NCBI GenBank assembly: GCA_963737705.1
Contig: CAVTTP010000006.1
Span: 434,001 to 498,000, forward strand
Direction: 5' to 3'
Source: PALSA-607 sp963737705
GTDB lineage: Bacteria; Actinomycetota; Actinomycetes; Acidothermales; Acidothermaceae
DNA length: 64,000 nucleotides
Within the stretch, counting starts at the first letter, position 1; each line of letters begins with the position of its first letter. Both the position numbers and the translations under genes were made by a program. The notes under the pieces are model-generated. The model searched no databases, was not told where the DNA came from, and worked only from the letters and a program-made list of their open reading frames with translations. Of this stretch, positions 23,420-32,994 are shown in pieces.

Positions 23420-24554
23420 CCGCGACCTCGAGTGGGCGAACGTCGCGCATTGGCGAGTTGTCCATCAGCTCGTCTGCGGTCGAGACGGCCGGGCCGCGAG
23501 ACACTGCATGACGCAGGCGACGCTCCATTGGCTGTTCGACAAAGGTCGAGAAGATGCCGGCAACCGCCACGGCCAGGGCCAGAAATGCGGGATACGCGAT
23601 GAACTGAGGTACGGCCTCCAGTCGATACCGTCCGTAGTCGGCAACCAACGTCCGGAGTAACAGCTGGTGCGTCATGTAGAGGGCAAATGACCACACGCCG
23701 AGGCGAACCATCAGCCGGTGCATGAGGAAACGCACGGGTGCGCCGTCGAGCTCGCGCGTCGCGCACGACGCGATCACCAGCACGATCCCGGGAAGTGCGA
23801 AAAGGCCGCCTATGTATGAGGGCAGCGCATGGCCAGGAAGGCTGACACCGACCACACCCGCGATCAACACGAAGCACGCGACTGTTGGCGAGACTCTCGG
23901 GCGCCAACCGCGACGGACCGCCAGTGCCAGCGCAACGCCGATGGCGAACTCGTACAGGCGCAGGAGCGGATTCACGTACAAGAAGTTGTCGCGTAGCGGG
24001 CCAGGGTTCATCACTGCGTGAGCGAGTGCGAGCATCGCTATCTGCACGACTACTGCGACCACGACGAACAGCTGAAGCTGTCGCACGGTGTAGCGACTCA
24101 ACCGTCTGCGTAGCGCCGGGAACAGCGCATAGAAGAACGCCTCACAGGAGAGCGACCAGGCCGGGCTGTTGCCGAAGTAAAACACAGCCAGGCTCGGCAC
24201 AAAGGCCTGGACGAAGAACAACGAGGGGATGCCGTTTGACAGATGCAACCCGGTGCGTTCGAGTTCGATGACGGCTAGGGACAGCACAAGGGTGAGCGCG
24301 TAGAGCGGCCCGATCCGAGCGAACCGGCGCCAGTAGAAGCCACGCGCGGTGTCGTCGTGCTGGTGAGACCACGTCAAGACGAATCCGCTTAGGACGAAGA
24401 AGAACGAAACGCCGAGATAGTAGCCGCCCAGCGCCTCTCGCGTCCGCGAGAACGGATGGATGACGCTGCCCCAGTGACCCGCTGCCACAACGGCAGCCGC
24501 GAAGAACCGCAGGCTCGTAAGCGAGTCAAGCCGGCGCGTCGGCGAGGCGCTCAC
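23409..24554 (-). CDS. Acyltransferase 3 family (OafA/YrhL-like) membrane protein
   Basis: A 381-residue protein with about ten TM helices. RLDSLTSLRFFAAAVVAAGHWG contains the conserved Arg and His of the family, and FFFVLSGFVLTWSH and NSPAWSLSCEAFFYALFP follow in order. These enzymes add acetyl or other acyl groups to sugars on lipid carriers or surface polymers. GTG 24554 is preceded by GGAGGG. It points against its neighbours, so it likely has its own promoter in the 133-bp spacer shared with the first GT2 gene. Modification of the locus polysaccharide is inferred. Confidence 0.9.
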   Translation of the reverse strand: MSASPTRRLDSLTSLRFFAAAVVAAGHWGSVIHPFSRTREALGGYYLGVSFFFVLSGFVLTWSHQHDDTARGFYWRRFARIGPLYALTLVLSLAVIELERTGLHLSNGIPSLFFVQAFVPSLAVFYFGNSPAWSLSCEAFFYALFPALRRRLSRYTVRQLQLFVVVAVVVQIAMLALAHAVMNPGPLRDNFLYVNPLLRLYEFAIGVALALAVRRGWRPRVSPTVACFVLIAGVVGVSLPGHALPSYIGGLFALPGIVLVIASCATRELDGAPVRFLMHRLMVRLGVWSFALYMTHQLLLRTLVADYGRYRLEAVPQFIAYPAFLALAVAVAGIFSTFVEQPMERRLRHAVSRGPAVSTADELMDNSPMRDVRPLEVAATP

Positions 24555-24687
24555 GGGACCGCCCTCCGCCCTGGGAATCTCGGCAGCACGGTGCCCTTAT
24601 CGGCGTCGATCCCGGTGCTCTGAACGAAATCCACCCATCGCTGGGCGAAGCTCGAGTTCCCAGGGCATCCGGCCGAGATCTGAGACC

Positions 24688-25482
24688 ATGAGCCTCATGC
24701 CACGCGTGACGATCGTCACTCCCACGCTGAACGCGGCGGAGTACTTCGACGACTGCCTCAAATCGATCGAGTTGCAGCGGGCCGAGCTCGACGTCGAGCA
24801 CATCGTCGTCGACGATGGGAGCACCGATGGCACCGTCGAGCGGGCCATCGAGAGTGGCGCGAAGGTGATCGAGGGTCTGCGCTCGGGCCTGTACGCAGCT
24901 ATGAATCAAGGGCTTGCGCTCGCCTCCGGCGAGTACGTCGGAGTCCTGAACGGCGATGACTATCTCTACCCGCGGGCAGTCGCGACCCTGGTCGGCGCCA
25001 TGCAGCGCAGCCACCGGCCGTGGGCGATCGGGCGGCTGCGCTGGGTCGATGGTGTCGACAGGTCGCTCGGTGAAATGGCGCCACCCCCGTCGCGCGCCTC
25101 GTCGAAAGTTCTGGCGAGCCTCGGTTGGAACTGGATGTACCACCAGACCACCTACATGCGTGCCGATTTCTTCAGTGCGCTCGGTGGCTTCGATACCCGG
25201 TATCGCGTCAACGCCGACTTCGACCTGTTGCTGCGGGCGCGTCAACGCAGTGCGTTCGCATCCGTCAACGAACTCACCGCAGCATTTCGCCGGCATGGAT
25301 CCAACCTGAGCATCACTGGCCCGAGCTCCGATACCGAGAACGAGGAGATCCGCAGCGCTTACGGCCCGAGGTCGGCGGTGATTGCCGAGGTGGCGCGACT
25401 TGGCGTGCGGTGCTACGTGAATGCGCGCAATCCGCGGTGGTCTCTCGCCAAGCGGTTGCCACCAAAACGTAGCGCAGCATGA
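24688..25482 (+). CDS. GT2-family glycosyltransferase
   Basis: A 264-residue GT-A transferase. VTIVTPTLNAAEYFDDCLKSI, HIVVDDGSTDGT and the DxD-like NGDDYLYPRA are the canonical GT2 blocks; MYHQTTYMRADFF and NADFDLLLRA follow. The start is ATG 24688 or 24697. It begins a tightly packed rightward unit: its stop overlaps the ATG of the next GT2 gene. The pair of related GT2 genes may reflect duplication or sequential additions. Confidence 0.9.
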   Translation: MSLMPRVTIVTPTLNAAEYFDDCLKSIELQRAELDVEHIVVDDGSTDGTVERAIESGAKVIEGLRSGLYAAMNQGLALASGEYVGVLNGDDYLYPRAVATLVGAMQRSHRPWAIGRLRWVDGVDRSLGEMAPPPSRASSKVLASLGWNWMYHQTTYMRADFFSALGGFDTRYRVNADFDLLLRARQRSAFASVNELTAAFRRHGSNLSITGPSSDTENEEIRSAYGPRSAVIAEVARLGVRCYVNARNPRWSLAKRLPPKRSAA

Positions 25483-26348
25483 CGCCAACGGCGGCACCGC
25501 TGATGCAGAACGCGCTGCGACCGCTCACAAAGGTCACGGCGATCACGCCGGTGCGCAATGCGGCTTCCTTGGTAGGCCGCACGGTGTCATCGATCGTCAC
25601 GCAAAGCGCTGTTCAATCAGGCCGCGTTCAACTGCAGTACCTGCTCTGCGACGGTTCGTCGACCGACGACACGGTGAGCGTTGCGAAGGCCGCGGCGGGA
25701 GAGGTCGCACTCGAGGCTGCCTCGGAGCCCGACGACGGCATGTACGACGCGTTGGCGAAGGGGCTCCGGCGGGTCGATGGCGACGTGGTCTTCTACCTCA
25801 ACGCGGGTGACGTGCTCTTCCCAGGTGCACTTGACGTCGTCTTAGACATCATGGAGAAGGCACCGGTGAGTTGGCTCACCGGCTACGGCGCGATCGTGAA
25901 CGCCGACGGCGTCGTGGTCAGCATGAGCCTGCCTTTTCGATATCGCCAGTCACTGCTTCGCACAAATGCGTACGGGTCAATTCTGCCGACCGTGCAGCAG
26001 GAGTCGACGTTCTGGCGCGCAGAGCTGACGGCGAATGCCGATCTTGAGGTGCTCGCGACCTACCGCCTCGCCGGAGACCACTACCTGTGGAGCAGGTTCG
26101 CGACCGTAGCCGAGCCCACGGTCGTCAAGGCACTGCTGGGCGGGTTCGCCCAACATGACCGCCATCTGTCCGACGACGAGGCTGGCTACCGCGCCGAGGT
26201 GGCCCGCCACGCGTCTCGCGTCGGCGCGGCGCAGTTGCCACTCGCACTCATCGACAGCGTCCTGTGGCGAAGCCCTGATCGAGTGAAAAAGCTGTTCAAC
26301 GGCGGCCACCTCCTGACGTACAACCAAGCGAATGCGTCATGGACATAG
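25479..26348 (+). CDS. GT2-family glycosyltransferase
   Basis: A 289-residue GT-A transferase resembling its upstream neighbour. KVTAITPVRNAASLVGRTV, YLLCDGSSTDDT and the metal-site variant LNAGDVLFPGALD take the place of the usual DxD. A stretch TVQQESTFWRAEL matches the late acceptor region. It overlaps the previous gene by 4 bp and the flippase gene by 10 bp, so these three are co-transcribed. The donor sugar is unknown. Confidence 0.87.
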   Translation: MTPTAAPLMQNALRPLTKVTAITPVRNAASLVGRTVSSIVTQSAVQSGRVQLQYLLCDGSSTDDTVSVAKAAAGEVALEAASEPDDGMYDALAKGLRRVDGDVVFYLNAGDVLFPGALDVVLDIMEKAPVSWLTGYGAIVNADGVVVSMSLPFRYRQSLLRTNAYGSILPTVQQESTFWRAELTANADLEVLATYRLAGDHYLWSRFATVAEPTVVKALLGGFAQHDRHLSDDEAGYRAEVARHASRVGAAQLPLALIDSVLWRSPDRVKKLFNGGHLLTYNQANASWT

Positions 26349-27712
26349 CCAATCCGGCGCTGCAGGAGGCAGCCGACCACGGCACGCTGCGATGGCGTCG
26401 CGCCGTTCGGGGGGGAATCACCGGGAGCGCCGGCCGCGGTCTCGCCCTGCTTCTGTCGCTCATCGTCACTCCTGTAGCGATCAACCGCGCGGGCTCCACG
26501 ACGTATGGTCTCTTTGCCGCTCTCACGGCCTTCGCCACACTGCTTGCATTCTCCGACTTTGGTATCGGCAACGGCGTGATCCGCGAACTGGTCGCTGTTC
26601 GTGCCAAGGCACTGAGCGCCCCAGGCGACGCGGCCGGCCGCGCTGCGGCAGCCGAAGAACCCATTACAGCTACTGCGCTCCTGCTGCTCATCGTGCTCGG
26701 CATTGCCGTCGCCGCCATCGGCGTCGCGGCCGCATTCGTCCTACCGTGGCGAGCCTTGTTGAACGCGCCGTCGACAGACACGACGTCGCTTCGATACGGC
26801 GTCATCGCCGTCGCTGTCTGCACTGGATGTGCGGTTCCCGGCGCTTTCGCGCAAAAGATCTACCTCGCCCGACAACGTTCCGCGCAGGCCGGATTGTGGG
26901 CAGCCGCAGCGGGAGTAGCCGCATCGGTGGCGCTCTTCGTCGTCGTTCTCGGCAGCCATCATTTGCCGCTGATGGTCGTTGCCGTACTTGGCACACCAGC
27001 TGCCGTTGGCATAGCCGCGCTCGTATGGCTGGCGCATACCCGTGCCGTGTCGTTCAAGACCGACCAGATCTCGCTTGCAGTCGCCAAGACATTGATCAAG
27101 AGCGGGCGACTGTTCGCGGTTCTGCAGTTCGTGGCCATCATGAACTTCGAAATCGACAACCTGATCGTGGCACGCGTTCTTGGACCCACAAAAGTCACCC
27201 AGTTTGCTGCGACCTCCGGGTTGTTCGCGATCCCGCTCGCTCTCGCGGCGATGTTCTTCACGCCACTGTGGACTGCGTTTGGCGACGCCGTGGCACTGCA
27301 AGACATCGAGTGGATCCGAAGGGCCTATCGCCGGTCGACCCTGACAGCGATGCGCGTCCTGGTGCCAACCGCCGCGCTGTTGGTAGTCCTTGGACGACCA
27401 GCTGTGCACGCCTGGACCCGCGGAGCGGTCCACGCACCGCTGTCGCTCATCATTGCGCTAGCACTGTGGCTCGTCGTCTACGGATTCAACCAGCCTCAGG
27501 CCATGCTGCTGAACGCACTGCACGCCGAGCGCTTCCAGATCTGGGGTGCGAGCGCGAACCTCGTCGTCAACTTCTCGCTCTCGATCCTGTTCACGATGCA
27601 GTTTGGCGTGTCCGGTCCCATCTGGGGCACCCTTGCGGCGCAGCTTTGCGTCGTCGTCGCAACGACGCTCTACCTAAGGCGATTGAATGCGAACTGGCCC
27701 GTACCGCGCTGA
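26339..27712 (+). CDS. Polysaccharide flippase (Wzx/MATE-like)
   Basis: A 457-residue protein with about 12-14 TM helices. ITGSAGRGLALLLSLIVTPVAINRAGSTTYGLFAALTAFATLL and SDFGIGNGVIRELVAVRA are typical of the O-antigen/EPS flippase branch of the MOP superfamily. It would move lipid-linked oligosaccharides across the membrane. It lies between the GT2 genes and the sugar-modifying pair. No Wzy-type polymerase is present beside it, so the product could be a short oligosaccharide or be finished by an unlinked enzyme. Confidence 0.9.
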   Translation: MDIANPALQEAADHGTLRWRRAVRGGITGSAGRGLALLLSLIVTPVAINRAGSTTYGLFAALTAFATLLAFSDFGIGNGVIRELVAVRAKALSAPGDAAGRAAAAEEPITATALLLLIVLGIAVAAIGVAAAFVLPWRALLNAPSTDTTSLRYGVIAVAVCTGCAVPGAFAQKIYLARQRSAQAGLWAAAAGVAASVALFVVVLGSHHLPLMVVAVLGTPAAVGIAALVWLAHTRAVSFKTDQISLAVAKTLIKSGRLFAVLQFVAIMNFEIDNLIVARVLGPTKVTQFAATSGLFAIPLALAAMFFTPLWTAFGDAVALQDIEWIRRAYRRSTLTAMRVLVPTAALLVVLGRPAVHAWTRGAVHAPLSLIIALALWLVVYGFNQPQAMLLNALHAERFQIWGASANLVVNFSLSILFTMQFGVSGPIWGTLAAQLCVVVATTLYLRRLNANWPVPR

Positions 27713-27736
27713 TACAGTGCGCAACGTGAGGCGTCC

Positions 27737-28342
27737 GTGAGCCAACCTCTGTTTCTCCTTGGTGATGGCGGTTACGCGCATGAGGTTGCACTCATCGCCC
27801 GCGCGATGGACCCACTGAGCGAACGCTGGGACGACCTCGTGCTCCTTGGTGCGGCTGACGAGGAGAGTGCACTCGCAGGCGGCGGCGACGTTGCACTCGC
27901 CGTTGGAACACCGGCCCTGCGGCTGCGGCTGTGGGAGAAGTACTCGGCCCAACGCACACTCACCTGGCCAACATTGGTCCATCCCCGCGCCGACATCGGC
28001 CCGAGCTCGACAGTCGGCCGCGGGGCATGCATTGGCTCTGGAGTCGTCGTCACCACGAGCGTGATAGTCGAAGAGGCAGTTCTGCTCAATTTGAATGTGA
28101 CCGTCGGACATGACTGCGTCATCGGTGCCGCCAGTGTTGTAAACCCTGGCGTTGCCATCTCGGGTGGATGTCACATCGGGCGTGGCTGCCTGCTCGGGGT
28201 GGGTGCCATAGTCCTTGAGCACTTGACGTTGGCCACAGGCGTCATCGTCGGTGCCGGCTCCGTGGTCACAAAAGACGTCGCCGCTGGCATGACGGTCGTC
28301 GGCATTCCAGCGCGAGCGCTAGATCGCCGGCCCGAGCAGTGA
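27737..28342 (+). CDS. NeuD/PglD-like sugar O- or N-acyltransferase
   Basis: A 201-residue left-handed beta-helix acyltransferase with an N-terminal nucleotide-sugar domain (PLFLLGDGGYAHEV, about 1-90). The hexapeptide repeats include VGHDCVIGAASVVNPGVAI, in which His is the expected catalytic residue. Family members acetylate UDP-4-amino sugars or sialic acids using acetyl-CoA. GTG 27737. Its stop overlaps the GTG of the aminotransferase gene, as in the PglD-PglE pair that makes di-N-acetylbacillosamine. N-acetylation of the amino sugar formed by the next gene is inferred. Confidence 0.88.
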   Translation: MSQPLFLLGDGGYAHEVALIARAMDPLSERWDDLVLLGAADEESALAGGGDVALAVGTPALRLRLWEKYSAQRTLTWPTLVHPRADIGPSSTVGRGACIGSGVVVTTSVIVEEAVLLNLNVTVGHDCVIGAASVVNPGVAISGGCHIGRGCLLGVGAIVLEHLTLATGVIVGAGSVVTKDVAAGMTVVGIPARALDRRPEQ

Positions 28343-29445
28343 CAGCAATCCCACTTGCGCGGCCCGACCTTTCCGAGCGCGAGACCGCATACGTCAACGA
28401 GGCCATCGCAACCTCCTGGATCGCATCGACGGGCGCGTTTCTCGAGCGCTTCGAAGAGGAGTTCGCCGCGGTCTGCGGCACGCGCCATGCACTAGCGGTC
28501 ACGAATGGCACGGTCGCCTTGCACCTCGCATTGCTCGGACTCGGTGTTGGCCCCGGCGACGAAGTGATCGTCCCGTCGTTGACCTACATCGCCTCTGTCA
28601 ACGCTGTTACCTACGTCGGCGCGCGACCAGTATTCGTCGATGTCGATCCGGTGAGCTGGTGCATCGATCCGGTCGCGGTAGCGGCCGCAGTAACGCCTCG
28701 CACCAAAGCGATCATGGCTGTCCACCTGTATGGGCAACCGGCTGACATGGATGCCTTGATGTCCATCGCGGGTGAGCACTCTTTGTCCGTCATCGAGGAC
28801 GCCGCCGAGGCGCCGTTGGCGACATACCGTGATCGTCCAACAGGGGGCCTCGGGAACGTCGCGACGTTCTCGTTCTACGGAAACAAGATCCTGACGAGCG
28901 GCGAGGGCGGCGCCCTCACATCGGACGACGACGAACTCATCGCACGAATGAAGTTGTTCCGGGGCCAAGGGATGGATCTAAGTCGCCGGTACTTCTTCCC
29001 CGTCATTGGCTACAACTACCGACTGACAAATGTCGCCGCAGCTTTCCTGTGCGCGCAAATGGATCGCCGGGCCGAGCTCGTGAATCGACGGTTGGCGATC
29101 TTCGCGCGCTATACGCAGGCGCTGACCGACGTGCCAGGCATAGAACTCCAGGCCAACTTGTCAGACCGCACCCGCGCACCATGGTTGTACTCAGTCGTCG
29201 TCGGCGAAGACTTCGGCTGCACGCGAGATGAGCTAGCCGCAACGCTCGCGGAACAAGACATCGAAACCCGTCCGTTCTTCATTCCGGTTCACACCTTGCC
29301 GCCGTACGCCGCGGCCGCCCGCGATCGGGAGCTGCCGGTCACGCTGAGGCTGGGCAGCCGAGGCATCAATCTGCCGACGTTCTCGCAGATGACTGACGCC
29401 GAGGTCAACAGAGTCTGCGCAGCAATCGCCGCACAACAGAGATGA
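28339..29445 (+). CDS. DegT/DnrJ/EryC1/StrS sugar aminotransferase
   Basis: A 368-residue PLP enzyme. The cofactor Lys is in FYGNKILTSGEGG (about residue 183) and the Asp that holds the pyridine nitrogen in VIEDAAEA (about 154). IPLARPDLSERE and WIASTGAFLERFEEEFA at the start are like PglE/perosamine synthetases, which aminate the C4 keto group of 4-keto-6-deoxy sugars. The 4,6-dehydratase that would make the keto sugar is not in the window. It overlaps its neighbours on both sides by 4 bp. Confidence 0.92.
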   Translation: MTAIPLARPDLSERETAYVNEAIATSWIASTGAFLERFEEEFAAVCGTRHALAVTNGTVALHLALLGLGVGPGDEVIVPSLTYIASVNAVTYVGARPVFVDVDPVSWCIDPVAVAAAVTPRTKAIMAVHLYGQPADMDALMSIAGEHSLSVIEDAAEAPLATYRDRPTGGLGNVATFSFYGNKILTSGEGGALTSDDDELIARMKLFRGQGMDLSRRYFFPVIGYNYRLTNVAAAFLCAQMDRRAELVNRRLAIFARYTQALTDVPGIELQANLSDRTRAPWLYSVVVGEDFGCTRDELAATLAEQDIETRPFFIPVHTLPPYAAAARDRELPVTLRLGSRGINLPTFSQMTDAEVNRVCAAIAAQQR

Positions 29446-30656
29446 CACGCACGATCCGCGTTGCCGTCGATGCCCGGTTGTTCTCGGGAGCGAGTGGTGG
29501 CGTCGAGACCGTCCTCGTCGGACTTGCCGACGGGCTGTCAAACCTCGCACACCCCGACGTCGAGATCACGTTTGTCACGTACGCCGGGCACAGCGAATGG
29601 ATCGCCAACCACGTCGGAGATTCGATTCGGCTACTCGAGGTCGCGCCGCCAGGCAAGTCACCCGCAAGGGTCGGCCGCCTGCTTGGGCCACTGAAGGAAC
29701 CCGTGCGCCGGTTGCGAAATGCCATCACCGGCGTGCACCGCCGAATCCCCCAAGACCAGCAGCTCGAGAACCTGCGCGCCGACGTTGTGCATTTTCCCCA
29801 CCAAGAGGCCGGCCTGGTGTCGGCGCCATTTATCTATCAGCCACACGACCTGCAGCACCTGCACATGCCCGAGTTCTTTTCCAAGGAAGTGCTCACCCGC
29901 CGCGAAACGTTCTACGGCCCACTCTGCCGGGCCGCAGCGAAGGTTGTGGTCGCAACGTCATGGGTGAAAGACGATGTGGTGGAGAAGTTCGAAATAGCAC
30001 CATCGAAGGTTCTCGTCATCCCACTCGCTCCGGTTGTGGCTGTAGCGCCGTCGCCGACCGTGCCTTCCTCCGTACCGACGGCGTACCTCCTCTACCCGGC
30101 TGCCGCGTGGCCGCACAAGAACCACGCACGTCTCCTGGAAGCGCTCCGGCTCGTTGTCGACGAACACCCCGACGTGCACCTCGTCCTGACTGGCGCGCGC
30201 GCCGGGGTCGACATTCCGGCACTCGTACACAAGCTCGCACTCGACGAGCATGTACACGTCCTTGGGTTCCTGTCGGAGAGTGACCTCGCGGCCGTTTACC
30301 AACATGCGCGAGGCGTCGTGGTGCCGACGCTCTTCGAGTCAGCAAGCTTCCCGATTTGGGAGGCATTCGAGCGTGGAATCCCTGTCGCCTGTTCCTCGGT
30401 CACGGCCCTGCCACGCCAGGTAGGCGACGCCGCGATCGTGTTCGACCCTTACGACGTCAGCGCGATAGCAGCGGCAATGACGCAGCTATGGACCGACGAA
30501 GAGTTGCGCGAGGCGCTCATCGCGAAGGGCAAGGTTCGCGTCGCCCAGTTTTCGTGGGAACATACGGGCCAGCGATATCTCGCCCTCTACCGCGAGTTGG
30601 CGGGCGTCGCTACAGCGGACGACCGAGAACTGCTGGAGCAGGTGCCGCAGATCTAA
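29442..30656 (+). CDS. GT4-type glycosyltransferase
   Basis: A 404-residue GT-B transferase, the last gene of the rightward polysaccharide unit. VAVDARLFSGASGGVETVLVGLA opens it, ADVVHFPHQE and IYQPHDLQHLHMPEFF resemble the mannosyl/rhamnosyl group, and the C-terminal LYPAAAWPHKNHARLLEAL and TLFESASFPIWEAFERGIPVACS carry the donor site. ATG 29442 overlaps the aminotransferase stop. Its 3' end overlaps the converging GT26 gene by 47 bp, showing dense packing. Confidence 0.88.
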   Translation: MTRTIRVAVDARLFSGASGGVETVLVGLADGLSNLAHPDVEITFVTYAGHSEWIANHVGDSIRLLEVAPPGKSPARVGRLLGPLKEPVRRLRNAITGVHRRIPQDQQLENLRADVVHFPHQEAGLVSAPFIYQPHDLQHLHMPEFFSKEVLTRRETFYGPLCRAAAKVVVATSWVKDDVVEKFEIAPSKVLVIPLAPVVAVAPSPTVPSSVPTAYLLYPAAAWPHKNHARLLEALRLVVDEHPDVHLVLTGARAGVDIPALVHKLALDEHVHVLGFLSESDLAAVYQHARGVVVPTLFESASFPIWEAFERGIPVACSSVTALPRQVGDAAIVFDPYDVSAIAAAMTQLWTDEELREALIAKGKVRVAQFSWEHTGQRYLALYRELAGVATADDRELLEQVPQI

Positions 30657-31419
30657 GCCGCGGCGGACGCCGCAGAATGCCGAGTACGAACGCTGGGTTC
30701 GTCCGAAGGTAGCGTCGCCACAATCGTCGAGGCTCACGGCACAATCGATAGAACCACTCGAGACCGTGCCGCTGCATCCACAACGGTGCCTGCTTCACCA
30801 CGCCCGCATGAAAGTCGAATGCAGCGCCGACCCCAATCAGCGCGTGCGCGTCCAAGAGGTCCACATGTTGGGCCATCCAGTACTCCTGTTTGACCGCACC
30901 GAGCCCGACCCACACGACGTCCGCATTGCTGTCGTTGATCATGCGCACGACGTCCGCATCTTCGGCTGACGTCAACGCACGAAATGGTGGCGCGTACGAC
31001 CCGGCGATTCGCAGACCTGGAAAGTCAGCCAACAGTCGCGCGGCCAACAACTCGAGAGTTTGCGTCGTCGTCCCGTACAAGAACACAGAACGACCAGACT
31101 CAGCGAGGGGTTCCGACAGTGCGTACATAAGGTCTGGCCCGTACACGCGCGTCACACCCTGTGCGCCGGCGCGTTTTGCACACCACACGATCGGCATCCC
31201 GTCGGGCGTCGTCATACCCGACTCGTTGTGGATGCGGCGCAGCTCGTCGTCGTGCTGGCACTCGATAACGGTGTGCACGTTTGTCACGCAGACATAGTGC
31301 CGCTCGCCGCCTTTGATCCAGCGCATGATCTCGTTGACTGCGCCGTCGAGCGAGATCGCGCTGATGCCCACGCCGAGCACGTCAACGCGGCCGGGTTGCA
31401 CAGCGAGATCAGTAGGCAC
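30610..31419 (-). CDS. WecG/TagA/CpsF family (GT26) glycosyltransferase
   Basis: A GT26 enzyme of about 269 residues. VLGVGISAISLDGAV, VCVTNVHTVIECQHD, the catalytic TPDGMPIVW and WVGLGAVKQEYWMAQH, then ALIGVGAAFDFHAG are the family blocks. Members add N-acetylmannosaminyl-type sugars to a lipid-linked GlcNAc in teichoic acid or enterobacterial common antigen synthesis. GTG 31419 has GCGGGG upstream and overlaps the previous gene by 11 bp; GTG 31440 would give 276 residues. It probably catalyses the second step after the sugar-phosphate transferase. Confidence 0.9.
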   Translation of the reverse strand: MPTDLAVQPGRVDVLGVGISAISLDGAVNEIMRWIKGGERHYVCVTNVHTVIECQHDDELRRIHNESGMTTPDGMPIVWCAKRAGAQGVTRVYGPDLMYALSEPLAESGRSVFLYGTTTQTLELLAARLLADFPGLRIAGSYAPPFRALTSAEDADVVRMINDSNADVVWVGLGAVKQEYWMAQHVDLLDAHALIGVGAAFDFHAGVVKQAPLWMQRHGLEWFYRLCREPRRLWRRYLRTNPAFVLGILRRPPRLRSAAPAPAVLGRPL

Positions 31420-32932
31420 CGCTGCCCCGCAGCACTGCACGCGCGGTCTTCCACAAAATCATCAGGTCAAAGGCAGGCGACCAGTTTTCGACGTAGTAGA
31501 GGTCGAGGCGGATCGACTCGTCAAATGGCAGGTCCGAGCGACCGCTGACCTGCCATAGCCCTGTCATTCCAGGTCGCACGAGCAGCCGCCGGCTGACGTC
31601 GTGTCCGACCTGTTCGACGGATGCCGGCAACGGGCGCGGACCGACAAGCGACATGTGCCCCAACAACACGTTGAACAGCTGTGGCAACTCGTCGAGTGAG
31701 TAGCGACGTAAGAAACTGCCGACTGCGGTCACTCGATCGTCGACCGCGTTCTTGACGAACATCCCGCCCGGCTTCTCTGCGTGCGCAGCGACCAGGGCGT
31801 CAAACGATTGGTCGGCATCGGCGCGCATCGTGCGGAACTTGTAGATCGTGAACAGCGCACCGCCTCGACCAGATCGCTGCTGGCGAAAGATTGCTGGTCC
31901 CGAACTCGTCAGTCGGATCGCCATCGCGATGCCGAGCAACGCCGGCGACGATGCGATAAGCAGCAGCAGCGCAGCTACCCGATCGAACGCCGATTTGGCG
32001 AGCTGCTTGCCGCCGTCCAACGTTGGCTCTTCGACGTGCAGCAGGGGGAGACCGTCGACGGGCCGCATATGGATCCGTGGCCCGGCGACATCGGTCAGTG
32101 CGGGTGAGACCAGGAGGTCGACGCCGGTGCCCTCAAGTTGCCATGCGAGCTCGCGCAGTGCGACTGGACTGAATCCTGACGGCGCGACCGCAACAGTGTC
32201 GGCCTGCGTACGCGCCAGCACCTCAAGTACGCGGCCGCGCTCGCGTGCCGTGCGATCGGAGCCGGCGAAGTCACCCGCGGCGGGCGACCACATGCCGGCA
32301 ACGTGATAGCCCGTGTAGACGGAGCGGCTGAGTCCTTCAGCCAGCTTCGCGGCAGCTAGCGGTGTGCCGACCACGAGCACGCGGTGCAGGCAGTGCGACC
32401 CACGCCGCAGCCGATGCAGCACGCGCCGAGCTGCGTAGTGACCGGCGAGGGTGGAGAGCAGACCGATCGGAAGTGCCAGGGCCACGAACCCACGCGATAA
32501 CGGCAGCTTGCCAACGAAGGTCACGAACGCAACCAGCGCAGTGACGCGGATCGCTGCATCGGCGACCCGTCGGAACTCGTCCGACCCGATGCCCAGATAC
32601 CGCGGGTCGTAGGAGTGCGTGCTGGCGAGCAGGGCCAACCAGACCGCAGCCACTAGAGCCGCGATTGCGTAATAGTCGAGGCCGCCGACCTTGAGAGTGC
32701 CAGCGGGTGCGCCCCACCGGAGCAGGGCGGCGATCGTCGTGCCGCTGAAGAGCAGCACGGCATCGAGGACGACCAGTGCGGCCGTGTATCTGCGCTGCCA
32801 TGACGCCCGTGCCGCAGGCCCGGTCGAGACCGGCCGCAGCGGTCGCGGCGGCTCGGTTGACGCGGCGGCAGTCGCCGTGTCGAGCGGGTGGGCACTCACC
32901 CTTGCTGTCTCGGCGCTTCGAAGCGCCAGCAT
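31409..32932 (-). CDS. Polyprenyl-phosphate sugar-1-phosphate transferase (WbaP-like)
   Basis: A 507-residue initiating transferase. About five TM helices, an NAD-like CoA-binding fold (VLVVGTPLAAAKLAEGL) and a C-terminal catalytic domain with SGPAIFRQQRSGRGGALFTIYKFRTM, RRYSLDELPQLFNVLLG, GPRP and PGMTGLWQVSGRSDL. It transfers a hexose-1-phosphate to undecaprenyl phosphate. ATG 32932. It is transcribed leftward with the GT26 gene, opposite to the rest of the locus, so initiation may be regulated separately. Confidence 0.93.
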   Translation of the reverse strand: MLALRSAETARVSAHPLDTATAAASTEPPRPLRPVSTGPAARASWQRRYTAALVVLDAVLLFSGTTIAALLRWGAPAGTLKVGGLDYYAIAALVAAVWLALLASTHSYDPRYLGIGSDEFRRVADAAIRVTALVAFVTFVGKLPLSRGFVALALPIGLLSTLAGHYAARRVLHRLRRGSHCLHRVLVVGTPLAAAKLAEGLSRSVYTGYHVAGMWSPAAGDFAGSDRTARERGRVLEVLARTQADTVAVAPSGFSPVALRELAWQLEGTGVDLLVSPALTDVAGPRIHMRPVDGLPLLHVEEPTLDGGKQLAKSAFDRVAALLLLIASSPALLGIAMAIRLTSSGPAIFRQQRSGRGGALFTIYKFRTMRADADQSFDALVAAHAEKPGGMFVKNAVDDRVTAVGSFLRRYSLDELPQLFNVLLGHMSLVGPRPLPASVEQVGHDVSRRLLVRPGMTGLWQVSGRSDLPFDESIRLDLYYVENWSPAFDLMILWKTARAVLRGSGAY

Positions 32933-32994
32933 GAGGCCCGGACGGCGCGGTGTTGCGCCATTCGGCCCAGTGTCGGCCGGTTCGGGCGCGAGAC

